A DNA stretch of 64,000 nt from Sebastes aleutianus (taxonomy: Eukaryota; Chordata; Actinopteri; Perciformes; Sebastidae), in the NCBI GenBank assembly GCA_916700875.1, contig CAKAKS010000291.1:124001-188000 (forward strand), given 5' to 3'. Positions 1-11,029 of the stretch are shown here, one piece after another (within the stretch, counting starts at the first letter, position 1; each line of letters begins with the position of its first letter). The position numbers and the translations under genes were made by a program. The notes under the pieces were generated by a model. That model worked only from the letters and a program-made list of their open reading frames with translations. It had not been told where the DNA came from and ran no database searches.

Positions 1-271
1 CATTTCACCTTCCTCACTATTATGTCCATGCTCTGATAGATTTGTCAAAATATGGCGTTAACATTGCGCATCTATTTTTATTTTTACAAATCAGAGTGGT
101 TTCAAGGTGCAGACAAATCTATCTTACAGTAGATTACCAGTAGCTATCTAGTAAAATGGGAGGATTTGTTATACAAATGTATCCCATGGAGGAAAGTATA
201 TGCATGTATTTACACAACTTCTTTTGATGTCTCCATTAGAATTTTACAACTAAAACTAATCTACACAATGT

Positions 272-690
272 TTGCCTACTGAGAGAATGCTAAAAAAATG
301 GGGCATCCAGCAATGTGACTTATGTAGATTCTGTGAGGAGGAAGATGAGTCAGACATTCATTTATTTTGGTATTGTAAGGAAGTTGTATTATTTTGGATT
401 AAAGTTGAAAAGTGGATCTCAGTCTACAAATCAAATTACTATAGTTGTCCTTTATCTATAATGTTTGGTGATTTAAGGGATGATGAAAAAGGAAAAGACT
501 TGAACAACATCATCATTATGATGGGGAAAGCATTTATATTTAAAGCTATAAAAAAGACAGCAATTAAACACTGAATGTTTCTAAATGTTTTTGAAACATC
601 AGTGGGTTCTTGAAAAGGATGTTAATAGAAATAAAGAACAGAATATCATTTTTGAGCGTGGGTGGGATACTTTGAGTCAGGGTGAGGATT
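272..690 (+). pseudogene. LINE (L1/Tx1-like) reverse transcriptase C-terminal remnant
   Basis: A 100-residue open stretch (272-574) reads like the C-terminal zinc-binding module (zf-RVT) of fish L1/Tx1-type LINEs. It has a 'PTERML..WGI..CDLC' start, then Cys-x2-Cys, then 'HLFWYC' giving the His and last Cys of the knuckle, followed by 'FWIKVEKWI'. The frame breaks near 574, but the remaining 100 bp still look like the LINE C-terminus. There is no intact upstream RT or endonuclease, so this is a 5'-truncated dead copy. The tail is interrupted at 695 by a TTAA-type element. Family assignment is from memory of the domain. Confidence 0.6.
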
Positions 691-694
691 GGAG

Positions 695-1385
695 TTAAAG
701 GGACTATTTGTAACTTTCAGAAATGCTTGTTAACAGCGGCACCTGTGGCCGTGAAATCAACGAAAGTCAGTGTCGGGCTCGCGCTTGCTCGCTCTAAATA
801 TACCTGAACGAGCGTCGCTCAAAACAGTGAGGCGACACACGTCAGCTAAAACCACAATATCACTCTATATTTCAGCTGCTTGGCAGTAATGTTAGCTGAC
901 CAGACGAAGGTCTCTCCATGAACATGATTTAGATCTGATCCTAGTGTTGGCCTTTCCTGCCTAAGTGCAGGCTGATGCAGCGGGGCTCTGCAGCGTGTCT
1001 CCCTGCTCTCTCCGCCCGCAGCCGGAGAGAGCAGGGAGACACCGGCACCCGGTCGGTAACGAGAAGACAACGTAACTCTCTGAAGAGCTCCGTCACTTCA
1101 CAAGACACGGGAAACCTCTGTTGGTCTGGAGGAGCTGCAGCATTTATTTCTGCACAAACGTCCCCTGTGCATTCACTAGATATTCTCAGAGCTAAACTAA
1201 CTCTTCTGCAGTGTGGAGTGAGCGCGCGTTCACGTTAGAGGTGGAGGACGCGCGCACTGTCTGAGTGAAGGAGAGCAGGCAGCGGACACGAGGCTCCGGC
1301 CACACGCGAGCGCGCATATGCGAACGCGCATGTGTGCCGACCCGCTACATTTATACGCTTAAAAAGTTACAAACAGTCCCTTTAA
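695..1385. mobile_element. TTAA-flanked non-autonomous DNA transposon (MITE), family A
   Basis: The left end begins TTAAAGGGACTATTTGTAAC and the right end is its near-exact reverse complement, finishing GTCCCTTTAA, so both termini carry a TTAA as in piggyBac-type insertions. The ~690-bp interior is CpG-rich and includes an inverted stretch around 995-1045 (ctgctctctccg / cggagagagcag). No transposase is encoded. It sits inside the LINE tail, so it inserted later than the LINE. The short open frames inside are not genes. Confidence 0.75.
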
Positions 1386-1850
1386 CCAAAATTAATAAAT
1401 AAACAATGTCGATAAAGGTCAACTAAAGGGATGTAAATATGTCCTTTTTTTTGTCTGTATAATAGAATAGATAATTGTGTAAGCGAATGTGTCTAAGTGG
1501 ATATGTATATGAATGCGCGTGTATAGACATATGTATATACTGTATGTATATATATCTATATATGAGGTTGGTTGTATGTATATGAATATGTATGTATATG
1601 AATATGAACTCTTGACACTGCACTATTACAACGGGTAGTACTTTTTTTTCTTCTTTTCTTTTTCTTATGTTTCTTTTTTTTTGTTTATATATGTTGTTGC
1701 TGCTTTTTTTATATGTCCCTTTACAAATATGTATTCCTTTAACCTTAGAGAAAAACAACAACAACAAAAAATTCTACCTTTACATCCTCAGTAAATTGTA
1801 ACACACATCAGATGTTGATGAAGTGACTTATTATTTAGCCTGGAAGTCAG
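1386..1850. other. Intergenic, AT-rich low-complexity stretch
   Basis: It contains TATATG/TATGTA-type simple repeats (about 1500-1600) and T-rich tracts. The first part may be the displaced remainder of the LINE tail beyond the inserted element. No gene is seen. Confidence 0.5.
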
Positions 1851-2038
1851 CTGAGGCGGAACGAAAACTCTGCAGCTCCAGTTTCCTTCATCAGAGCCTC
1901 ACGGACGACCGGAAGTGGTCGCAAATTTAAACCGCCATCACAGCAACAATAAGCGCGTAGTTTCTCTGCATGGGCTGCTCTCTGCAAACAGCGAGTTATT
2001 ATTAACTAAGATAAACTCTGACGGAGGATTTCTCTAAG
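1850..2038 (+). promoter_or_regulatory. Putative promoter and non-coding exon 1 of the AT-hook gene
   Basis: A GC-richer island lies in AT-rich DNA, with an ETS-type site CCGGAAGTG at 1909-1917. Its end, ...TCTCTAAG|GTGATG, can serve as a splice donor (exon end 2038). The next acceptor of matching orientation is the polypyrimidine/AG at 4140, just before the coding exon. A non-coding first exon is inferred; the transcription start is not located. Confidence 0.5.
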
Positions 2039-2624
2039 GTGATGTATGCTCTCTGTTTATTGTATTATTTTATCTGTTTTAACTCAGCTAGCTACTCTCC
2101 ATTACCCTCCATGTGGAGCTGACTATCACCTGGACAACAACCTGGTCCACAGTCAGAATAAAGGCCCTAAACTTAACCACATTTATTGAGCTTCAGTCAC
2201 AGTTAATAACACACGAGGCTTCTACGAGTTTTTAAAAATAATTTGCACATGTTTCAATGTGTAAAAAAGCAGCATAAAAACATTAAATAATTTAATCCTT
2301 TGCTTGTTATTGTTAGCTTCCTGTACTAGTAATCCAGGAAATAGACACAGCCGTGCAAAACACATCCTTTAAATAATTAATAAAGAGAGTTTATAATATG
2401 TAAACATGGATTAAATGCTTTCCACATATTTTTTTTAAATATGCACATGTGTATGCTAGTTTACTCTGCTGACTTGGTTGTTTATTTTTGTTGCTTTGTT
2501 AGCTAAAGTGTAATGTGTTTATTTTGGAGCCAAAAATGTGTTTTTCAGTAATGATAGTTTCTCTGAAATGGAGGACTTTTAAAGCTTTTATGAGTGGATT
2601 AATAAAGCATTTTACTGCTTTTAA

Positions 2625-3415
2625 TCCTTAGATATATATATATGTAGACTTATAAATAAAATATAAATTAAGATTGTAATATTACCACTGGTATAATCCT
2701 TAGATATATATAATATACAGATTTATAAATAAAATATAAAATAAGATTGCAATTATTATCACTGGTATAATCCTTAGAGATATATAATATGCAGACTTAT
2801 AAATAAAATATAAATTAAGATTGTAATGATTTCCACTGGTATAATCCTTAGATATAGATAATATACAGATTTATAAATAAAATATAAAATAAGATTGCAA
2901 TTATTATCACTGGTATAATCCTTAGAGATATATAATGAACAGATTTATAAATAAAATATAAAATAAGATTGCAATTATCACTGGTATAATCCTTAAATAT
3001 ATATAATATGCAGATTTATAAATAAAATATAAATTAAGATTGTAATTACCACTGGAATAATCCTTAAATATAGATAATAAACAGATTTATAAATAAAATA
3101 TAAATTAAGATTGCAATTATTACCACTGGTATAATCCTTAGATATAAATAATATACAGATTTATAAATTAAAATATAAATTAAGATTGCAATTATTATCA
3201 CTGGTATAATCCTTAAATATAGATAATAAACAGATTTATAAATAAAATATAAATTAAGATTGTAATTATTACCACTGGTATAATCCTTAGATATAGATAA
3301 TAATGCAGACTTATAAATAAAATATAAAATAAGATTGCAATTATCACTGGTATAATCCTTAGATATAGATAATATGCAGACTTATAAATAAAATATAAAA
3401 TGAGATTTTAATTAT
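2625..3415. repeat. ~72-bp minisatellite, about 11 tandem units
   Basis: The unit is roughly 'actggtataatccttagata' followed by a variable TATA stretch, 'cagatttataaataaaata' and 'taaattaagattgcaatta'. Unit length varies from about 66 to 77 bp through small indels. It lies within the inferred first intron of the AT-hook gene. Confidence 0.9.
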
Positions 3416-3699
3416 TGCTTTTTGTTAGAAATTATCAATGTGTCACATAAGTGCATTAGTATAAGTGATGTAGCACATTAAATACAAACACAAATTGAAA
3501 AATGAATACTTAAACATATGACCAGATTATGGGTGTATAGTTTTACATTGTTAAAATGGTCTAGGCTATATTATGTTTTATTTGATTGTCATAGTTCAAA
3601 AAGGCAAATTGCATCATATCTCAAATGTAGACCTAGAAATTAAAAATTTAATTTTTGCCATCAATACGACAGTATATTGCTTCTGTAAAAAAAAATTGC

Positions 3700-3770
3700 T
3701 TAGTCTCTCGTTACGGCAATGTAAAAATGAGAAAGTTTGTGACCCGGCCGCCTCACGCACTACTCTCAGG
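3700..3770 (+). repeat. Short fragment of the 650-bp TTAA element (family D)
   Basis: The stretch 'aatgagaaagtttgtgac' followed by 'ccggccgcctc' matches the interior of the two full copies at 50.4 and 63.2 kb. Only about 60 bp survives. Confidence 0.4.
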
Positions 3771-4148
3771 ATATAATGACCGTTTTATCTAAATATAATA
3801 TTTGCTTCGAATGTTACCGTCTTCAGCTTAAAAAAAAAAGAAAAACAGAAGAAAAAAAAACTTGGCACTTGGAAACACCAATTTGTTTGTATTTTATGCT
3901 TGAAAAATGATTATCAAAATAGTTGCAGATTTATTTTATTTTAATGGACCAAACCTTCACAGCTCTAGTTAAAACAAGAAACATTCTCATCATAGCATTG
4001 CATGACTTTTATATGGTGCAATACCAAAGTCTTGCTCTATCACACTTACGAGTTATGTAATCAATACTAAGTAGTTTAATGTACACAGAAAATGATTCTT
4101 GAATAAACATTAATTGTACTTTTCAATGTTGTATTTACAGGTGCAAAC

Positions 4149-5525
4149 ATGACCGAACTAGTCCAAGCTGACGGCAACAGTATGGAAGAAGAAATAAGGA
4201 CGACTGAGGCAGAACAAGGAGATGTGGCGAGCAATGAGGAAGAGTCCAGTGGAGAAATGTCCAACAACAGTCCAGTTAAAAGAGGAAGGGGGAGGCCACA
4301 AGGTTCAAAGAAATTGAAGGTTAAAGACATTTCCAACGGTGGGTCCACACAGCCCCCGAGGGGAAGAGGGCGTCCAAAACTCACGAAACCCACAGAGCAG
4401 GACGGATCGGGAGACAACGATGCTGATAATTCTGTGCAAACTCCTAAGAAAAGAGGCAGGCCAAGTAAGTCTCTCAGCAAAAACACCGATGCTAAAGACT
4501 TACCGAACGGTGAATCGGATACACCAAAAGCAAAAAGGGGTCGTCCAAAAGGATCCACGAAGCGCAAGTCAGAAAGTTTAACAGGTGATGAGGATGAGGA
4601 TGAGGATGAGGATGAAGATGAAGATGAAGATGAAGATGAAGATGAAGATGAAGATGAAGATGAAGAGGCTCAAAGTGGCTCTCCTGGTAAGAAACGCAGG
4701 CTGAGAGAGGTGAAGGAGGACGCTGGTGGAAGCAGAAGGAGGAGAGGTCGGCCCAGTAAGGTGCAGGCGACATCAAATGGCATCTCAGCGACGCCTCATA
4801 GAGGGAGGGGTAGGCCAAAAAAGAGCGGAGATGGCTCCCAGCCAGCTAAGAGGGGAAGAGGTCGACCTAAAGGCTCCTTAAACAAGAGCACCCCTGCATA
4901 TAAGGTTCCCGGTAAGGTAGGCCGGCCTAAGAGTACCCCGTCCAAAAGAGGGAGGCCTGGTCGACCAAGAAAAGAACCAGCCAAAAGAGGAAGGCCAAGG
5001 AAGCACCCTCTGCCGTCAGCTGAGGAGCTGAAAAAGCCAAGAGTATGGAAGCCGCTGGGAAGGCCGAGAAAATACCCACGTGTTGATTCTCCAGAGGAGT
5101 CTGAAACAGCCGCTCGCAGAGGCCGCGGTCGGCCTTTCAAGGCCGAGTCGAAGAAAGGCGCTCACTTACGCAAGAGTTTGCCTGCCTCCAATGTCGGATC
5201 CCCGAGAAAAAGGGGCCGTCCCCCAGTTACTCCAAAAAGTGATACTGGCACCCAGCGGAGAAGGGGCCGCCCTAAAGGATCAGTCAACAAAAATAAAGCC
5301 AGACGTGAGCTACAGCTCGACAGCGAACTCCCCGACAATTCAAAAGAAGAGAGTGATTCATCTCCTGTTGGGGAGGAACATGTAGAGCCAGCAGAAGAGG
5401 AGGTGGAGCATGACGTCGAGGCAGCCCTCGAGGATGACACCGAGACAGCCATCGAGCTCGAGGAAAATACTGAAGAATCGCTCATTGATCAGGATGCAAG
5501 CTTTGAAGTTAGTAACCAGGCTTGA
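4149..5525 (+). CDS. Multi-AT-hook chromatin protein (D1/HMGA-like), 458 aa
   Basis: A single coding exon. A clean acceptor (tttacag) ends at 4140, eight bases before the ATG. The protein carries about 15 GRP cores, mostly in [KR]RGRGRP[KPR] context, in two blocks (residues ~43-135 and ~195-385). AT-hooks of this kind insert into the minor groove of AT-rich DNA. Between the blocks is an uninterrupted Asp/Glu run (residues ~145-172) encoded by a gatgag/gatgaa microsatellite, followed by a basic KKRRLR stretch that could be a nuclear localisation signal. The last ~65 residues are strongly acidic. There is no HMG box, bromodomain or enzymatic domain. Vertebrate HMGA proteins have only three hooks and about 100 residues; this layout is closer to insect D1 and to fish proteins named 'chromosomal protein D1-like'. 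The role is inferred as nuclear chromatin architecture; the orthologue name is not certain. Confidence 0.9.
   Translation: MTELVQADGNSMEEEIRTTEAEQGDVASNEEESSGEMSNNSPVKRGRGRPQGSKKLKVKDISNGGSTQPPRGRGRPKLTKPTEQDGSGDNDADNSVQTPKKRGRPSKSLSKNTDAKDLPNGESDTPKAKRGRPKGSTKRKSESLTGDEDEDEDEDEDEDEDEDEDEDEDEDEEAQSGSPGKKRRLREVKEDAGGSRRRRGRPSKVQATSNGISATPHRGRGRPKKSGDGSQPAKRGRGRPKGSLNKSTPAYKVPGKVGRPKSTPSKRGRPGRPRKEPAKRGRPRKHPLPSAEELKKPRVWKPLGRPRKYPRVDSPEESETAARRGRGRPFKAESKKGAHLRKSLPASNVGSPRKRGRPPVTPKSDTGTQRRRGRPKGSVNKNKARRELQLDSELPDNSKEESDSSPVGEEHVEPAEEEVEHDVEAALEDDTETAIELEENTEESLIDQDASFEVSNQA
4582..4668 (+). repeat. GATGAG/GATGAA coding microsatellite
   Basis: A hexanucleotide-like repeat encoding the (DE)n acidic run of the AT-hook protein. 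It is in frame and likely to vary in length between individuals. Confidence 0.9.
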
Positions 5526-5926
5526 TGAACCATCCCGGTCTGACCAAAAAGTTGCTGTAGTAGTTGCTGCTGCTGCATAGAATTCAATCTTGTCAATGAA
5601 AACACACGTTTTTAACATTTTGTCAGTCGGGTAGGCTAGATATTCAGCAGCTCTTCTGTTTTCCCGACTAACTTGTCCATCTTGTTCTATTGTGCTTGAT
5701 TTTATTTTTTTATTTTTAAGTACTTTATTTCTGTCTTATGAGTAAGCAGTAGTACTAATAATCTTTTTACTGGAACTGGCATGTCGAGTTTGTTATTATA
5801 GACTGATTGTTCCAGTTTTCATTTATCTTTCAGATGTAGTGTTTTTTAACTGTCTAACTGTAACTGTAAAACGGTTGCTGGGGAATGACTCGGAAGGGAA
5901 AAAAGTCCAAACAACGGTTGGAGAAG

Positions 5927-5932
5927 AATAAA
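5927..5932 (+). terminator. Polyadenylation signal of the AT-hook gene
   Basis: AATAAA about 400 nt after the stop codon, the first canonical hexamer downstream on the plus strand, in a plausible 3' UTR. Confidence 0.6.
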
Positions 5933-5949
5933 GAAAAGTCCTGCCATCA

Positions 5950-7520
5950 CATCGGGGGCTATCTTCTGTTCCACGAACTTCTGTAACTCAATACAATCTC
6001 TCATTCTGCATTTCTTTCATCACTCTTTCTGAAAAAGTTATGATAGATTGATTGTTATAATGATTAGAACTTGGAAATGTTCTTTTTTGTCTTATCAATA
6101 TTTTTATGGTAACAATGTGAAAACAACGCAGAAGGGGTCACTTGTAGCTATGAACCTACAGATAATTTTTTCTACCTGAATCTGCAGCTCCCCTCGGCTT
6201 TACAGAGCTTTAGAGTGTGTTTCAGCTGATTGTTTAACTCTCCGGCCGCATCTTTGCGGTTTTAGTTCACTGTCACTGCTCTCATGTTATTATTTTCAGC
6301 AGCAGCAGCAGGTGGCTGTTTTCAGCAAAAAATAAAAAAGTCTAGAAAAGCCATTGTAAAAAGCAGACAGACACCGTAAGCCACTGGCTGGTAACATAGT
6401 GGAGCATTTAGCAGCCAGCTATTTCCCTCAGGAGTTGGTAGAGACTAAAAAAGAGTGAATATTGAACTATTGGTCACAAACACAACTACAAATGATTTGA
6501 AGAGGATATCTTGCTTTTGGAAAAACACCCGCAGGTTGCGCTCTCACTTCTATTGAGAGCCTGTGAGGAGAGTTTGAAGACTTGCGAGATTAAATGTGTC
6601 TAAATGATGTCAGAATTTTCTCAATGTCATTTCACAGGGTTTTGTTTTGCCTTAATTGCCAAAGCTTTGAATGTACCATCAGTTTCAGTTACATAGATCA
6701 ATGAGTTGCCCTGCACAGATTAGCTTCTCAACCTTTACTCTACATGCATTCCTCAACAGGACTTAAAGCTCTGTATGAAACGCCTTCCCGCCGCACAGTT
6801 ACTTTAGTTCCACCTGTTGCTATAGTTAGTTCACTATTTTCTCTAAATGTTTAGACGTAGCTGTGAAGCCTTTTCTTTTTTGTTTTTTTAACTTGTGACT
6901 GTCATGAGATTAAATTCACGCGATTTGATTGATTTCACAAACATTCATTTACTTGTATTTTTTTTTTGGCACATTGTTTAAAAATTATGTGACATGACTT
7001 GTACATCATTATTACTCATTAACACCTTTAGGGTTGGGTCAAACAATTGAAGCTTATAATTGCCAAATTGTGTTTCGGTGTGCCATGTTAATCAAATTCA
7101 AAATTAAATCTGGGTTTGTGAAGTCAAATCAGTTTAAGTGGACATATTTGGATTTTGAGTGTTTTGAACAAGAAGTCAATTTGTGCGATTATACTCTTGA
7201 AATAAAATGTTGATCTTGCTGTTTTATTTTCCACAGTGTGGTGTGATGTTTGGATCAGATGTGACTCAGTGTCCCTTTCTATTCCATTATTTACCTCCAG
7301 ACAGTTTACATACTTTAAGCAATGTTTATGTGTGTGTTTGTGGGCAGCAGCTCCACCCTCACCAGTCCTGTTTGATGACTTCCCTGATGCGCTATGCTCA
7401 CCTGAGTCAAGCTGAAGCAAAGGTTGTGTGTGTTTTGACAGATGAATCACTTCAAACTAGAAAACCTGTACAAGTAATTGTGCTTGTATATTAAAAACAA
7501 TACAAAAAAATGTCTGAATC
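5950..7520. other. Intergenic, no gene recognised
   Basis: AT-rich unique-looking sequence with T-runs (about 6960) and short open frames that show no protein signature. I see no repeat structure or RNA gene. Confidence 0.5.
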
Positions 7521-7524
7521 AGCA

Positions 7525-7587
7525 GATTCTAGTAGAAACCCAAAATACAAGTATGCCCTGAAAATGAAGAAATAGGTCCTCATTAAG
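7525..7587 (-). repeat. End fragment of TTAA element family C, reverse
   Basis: The reverse complement reads TTAA, 'gaggacctat', then 'cattttcagggcatacttg', 'tattttgggtttctactaga', matching the left end of the complete copy at 59444. Only the terminal ~60 bp is present. Confidence 0.6.
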
Positions 7588-7724
7588 TAAAATCCTTTTG
7601 CGTTTCATTGGACTGCTAAAAAGCAAGTCGGCTTTGAATGTTGTCGCTAAAAGTTGCAGATTGACTGATGGATAGATGTCACGATATTATTGGTGGAAAG
7701 TGGTTGGGATTAGCTTCCGATTTT

Positions 7725-8162
7725 GTAGATACTGTTAAACTATCAAAACGCTCAATATACGTAGAAATACACACAGCCCGTAAATCAGAAATTGTGCATT
7801 TGAAACAAGCTGTTAGGATTTCTATCCAATTGTGATGTCACAAATATACAATATTTAGACCCTTACATGGTTTTAAACATAAACATTCTAAATGTGTCCC
7901 AGTTTGTTTCCTGTTACAGTGTATGTGAATGTCATCAGCTGACAGGAAGTAAACATGGACCCAAGCTGTTGCCTAGCAACGCAATTCCGTTGAAACGCAT
8001 TAAACTGGAGCGTTTCAGACAGGATAAATACAGGTATATTCAGGCAGACAGTATGAGGAATATAAAGTTTTTTTTTAAAACATTAAAGCATGTAAACATG
8101 TTCTAGAAGAAACACAAAATACAAGTAAAAACCTGAAAATGAGAATGATATGGGACCTTTAA
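7725..8162 (-). mobile_element. TTAA element family C, reverse, partly truncated
   Basis: Reversed, it starts TTAAAGGTCCCATATCATTC at 8162 and runs through the same landmarks as the copy at 59444-59944: 'ttgctaggcaacagc', 'gtcagctgatgacatt', 'tgtgacatcac', 'cagaaattgtg'. The far end (before about 7725) is diverged. A short open frame inside is not a gene. Confidence 0.65.
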
Positions 8163-8199
8163 ATCGAGAGCACAAGCTTTTATCGAGAACATGAACTAC

Positions 8200-8850
8200 T
8201 AATTCAAAGATTACAAATTAGGTTTCTTTTCACCTTGACACCTCCTGGCCTCCGTAAAAGAAAGCCTTTTGGGGTTTGAAAACCTTTCAGAGAAATTCCT
8301 TTTGGCATAAGATTTACACAGAATTAGTTACTATATTTGGTAAAACATAGTTTTTAAGTGGGACGAACTCCTGTTTGGTTTTCTACTTTCAACATCTACA
8401 AATATTAAAACAAAATACTTATTTGGAATATTGAGTGAAGCTGCTAGAAAAGCACTTACTAAGAAATGGCTTAACCAGATGCCCCATCATTAGAGAACTG
8501 GTATGATGTAATTTATGAAATATTTGTAATGGAAAGAATTACTTTCTCAATGAGGCTTCAAGAAACTAAATTTGAGGAAATTTGGAAGGAGTGGAAAAAG
8601 TATATTTCCCCAAAACGCCCTTCTTTTGTTTAATTTTTCTTTTTTTCTAAATGTAATTATTATTTATTGTATCTTATTTCACATGAAAAGTACCCCATGT
8701 TCTTTATTTGTGTGTTGTATAATTTCATTGTAAAAAGTGGGAAAAGTTGGTTCACTTCATATTTGTATCTAATTAAGTTTGTTTATGTAAATGTCTGAGT
8801 AAAACCAAATAAAGGAAAAACTAAATGAAAAAAAACAAAACAAACAACTT
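8200..8850 (+). pseudogene. LINE (L1/Tx1-like) 3' end remnant
   Basis: Translation in broken frames gives the LINE C-terminal pattern 'AARKALTKKWL', 'ENWYDVIYEIFVMERITF', 'FEEIWKEWKKY'. It is followed by a short 3' UTR and an A-rich tail (8810-8845) after AATAAA-like sequence. It is 5'-truncated and frameshifted. It ends just before the tmem79 promoter. Confidence 0.6.
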
Positions 8851-8889
8851 TCAGAGATGCAGGTGACTGTTGGGACTACAACGACGGAA

Positions 8890-8897
8890 TGACGTCA
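8890..8897 (+). promoter_or_regulatory. tmem79: Full CRE palindrome in the tmem79 promoter
   Basis: TGACGTCA, the complete CREB/ATF site, lies about 100 bp before the inferred exon 1 donor at 8996|8997, in a short CpG-containing stretch between the LINE tail and intron 1. The consensus is seen; promoter use is inferred. Confidence 0.55.
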
Positions 8898-8996
8898 AAT
8901 TCGACAAAAGCAGGCGTTTTTTTTCGGTACCTGGAAAAAGAAGCAGAGTGACACCTCTTCACTGTCGATGAAGCACCTGGTCAGTCAACAAGCCAG
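8898..8996 (+). other. tmem79: Inferred non-coding exon 1 of tmem79
   Basis: The sequence ...AGCCAG|GTAACT gives a donor at 8997. A second possible donor, ACAG|GTACGT, lies near 9100. The matching acceptor is 'cccccctcacag' ending at 12476, leaving about 110 nt of 5' UTR in exon 2. The transcription start is unknown. Confidence 0.45.
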
Positions 8997-9647
8997 GTAA
9001 CTTCTTCTTCTTACTACACTTAACGAGAAACAACCTAAAGTAGTGAACTTTTAGACACAGTTACGGCTTGTTTCGGTGATGTGAACGGACTCAAAACAGG
9101 TACGTTAACCGTTAATGTTCAGAGTTTTTACCTGTTTTCAGTTTCGACTTAAATAACAACACAGAGTTGCTAAACTAGTTTTAGCTTCAGCATGAAACTA
9201 CATTCCTCACTGCTCTGGTTTAGCTAACACTACACACCAATCTGTTGAAAAAGATTTGTAAAAACAACAAACTCTGGACCATAAAGTTAGCAAACAAAGT
9301 TTTAAAGTGAAATCCAACAGTATAAACTAACAGTTAACTAATTGTTGACAATTTAGATTCTGTGTGTTTAATTTCTAAGAGAAACTGAAGAGTTTCTGTA
9401 GCCAATATCTAGCCTATTGTGTGGCATTATAATGTAGGACTGCAAACAGAAAAAAGTAATTAAAATAAAGTAGACACTTGGAAGAAAATACAGTACAAAA
9501 AACAGATATTTCCTGCAGGTAAGTTGTCATATTTTTAGTTAAACATGAACAAATTTCCCCTGAAACCAGACTCAAAACTGATTATGACATTTAAACATAA
9601 AACTCAAAATCTCACTTTAGAGTTAAGAAATGTATTACAAATACAGC

Positions 9648-10250
9648 CATGTTTTATACATTCATCTCACATTATTATATTTTATTTATTTTATTTTACT
9701 TTATTTTATTTTATTCTATTCTATTCTATTTTATTTTATTTTATTTTATTTTATTTCAGCTGCTGTTGTTGTAGTCTACGGTATATGTAGTCATACTGAC
9801 AGGCAAAGTCTAGGCTGTTTCATGTCTTTTCAGAAAGCGTGAATGAAGCCATGTTTATACCTTCATCTCACATTATTGTATTCATTTTTATTCTATTTTA
9901 TTTTATTTTATTTTATTATATTATATTTTATTTTATTTTATTTTATTTATTTTATTTTATTTATATTATATTTCAGCTGCTGTTGTTGCAGTCTACTGTA
10001 TATGTAGTCATACTGACAGGCAAAGTCCAGGCTGTTTCATGTCTTTTCAGAAAGCGTGAATGCAGCCATGTTTTATACCTTCATCTCACATTATTTTATT
10101 TTATTTTATTTTATTTTATTTTATTCTATTTTATTTTATTTTATTTATATTATGTTATATTTCAGCTGCTGTTGTTGCAGTCTACTGTATATGTAGTCAA
10201 ACTGACAGGCAAAGTCCAGGCTGTTTCATGTCTTTTCAGACAGCCTGAAT
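9648..10250 (+). repeat. Three tandem ~200-bp units with TTTTA arrays
   Basis: Each unit has 'catgttttatac', 'ttcatctcacattatt', a (TTTTA)n stretch of varying length, 'tatttcagctgctgttgttg', then 'catactgacaggcaaagtc' and 'tgtttcatgtcttttcag'. Units start near 9648, 9847 and 10061. The array lies in tmem79 intron 1. The open frames rich in F, I, L and Y here are repeat artefacts. Confidence 0.9.
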
Positions 10251-10868
10251 GCAGCAATATTTATACAGCTTGTTACTCACTTTATGGCTGAAATGAATCA
10301 GTGTTTTCTGTTAATAATTGACCAGTTAGAATAATCTTACAGATATCAATAAAGCTGGGTTGGACACACGTGCAAAGTGAATTTTAGATTTAGTAGTTTG
10401 TGTGACCTGGCTGGTCTGAAAGCATGGATAAGGGGAGTTTTTTGTCTGTTTTGGTAAATAAAAATCACTCTGTTCAGTTCTGAATTGTGAAATATTCCCT
10501 CTTTGAAAGAGGTTACTCTTTTGCATGTTGTTGACATTCCAGGTTGGTGTGTCAGTTTTGGTGAGAGGTTACAGTTGGTATTTTAAGCTCAAGGAGACAA
10601 AGGTGCAGCAACTGGCCTTGGGTTTGTGTGTTTAGTACTGTATGTACTTTGTGTAACTTTTTTAATTGTCTTTGTAGTGTTTTATGTCTGAGATTTGTAT
10701 TTATTGAATTCCTAACTGCAATGCAGAATCCAAGACAAATTTCCCCAAATTAGAATTGACTTGATCAATAATCAGTTATTCCTTTAAGTTATGTTTCAAA
10801 CAAAAATGCCAAAAAGTTGCTTCTCATATGTGAAGATATCCCTCTTAAGTTTGACTTCTGTGATATTA

Positions 10869-10893
10869 AATTAAATTAAATTAAATTAAATTA
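10869..10893 (+). repeat. Short (TTAAA)n microsatellite
   Basis: About five tandem 'ttaaa' pentamers in tmem79 intron 1. Confidence 0.8.
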
Positions 10894-11029
10894 AGTTATG
10901 AGTGATTCCATACCAACTCACCATGATGACCTCATGGATTTTCTTAAAAAAAAACAAAAGTGAAAACTTCTATTAAATTCATAGGACCTTGCAAAATCCT
11001 ATAGCCCTACTCCAAATACTTTTTTTTAG

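Noticed and set aside
846..1238. Overlapping open frames on both strands near the left edge
   Set aside because: They lie wholly inside the TTAA-flanked family A element and reflect its CpG-rich composition.
2625..3415. Regular spaced repeats suggestive of a CRISPR array
   Set aside because: Units are contiguous, degenerate and AT-rich with no unique spacers, in a vertebrate genome; it is a minisatellite.
4492..5485. Reverse-strand frames over the AT-hook gene, including an (HL)n run
   Set aside because: They are antisense shadows of the repetitive coding exon; the plus-strand frame explains the sequence.
9545..10291. Frames rich in Phe, Ile, Leu and Tyr that could pass for membrane proteins
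   Set aside because: They are produced by (TTTTA)n arrays inside a tandem repeat.
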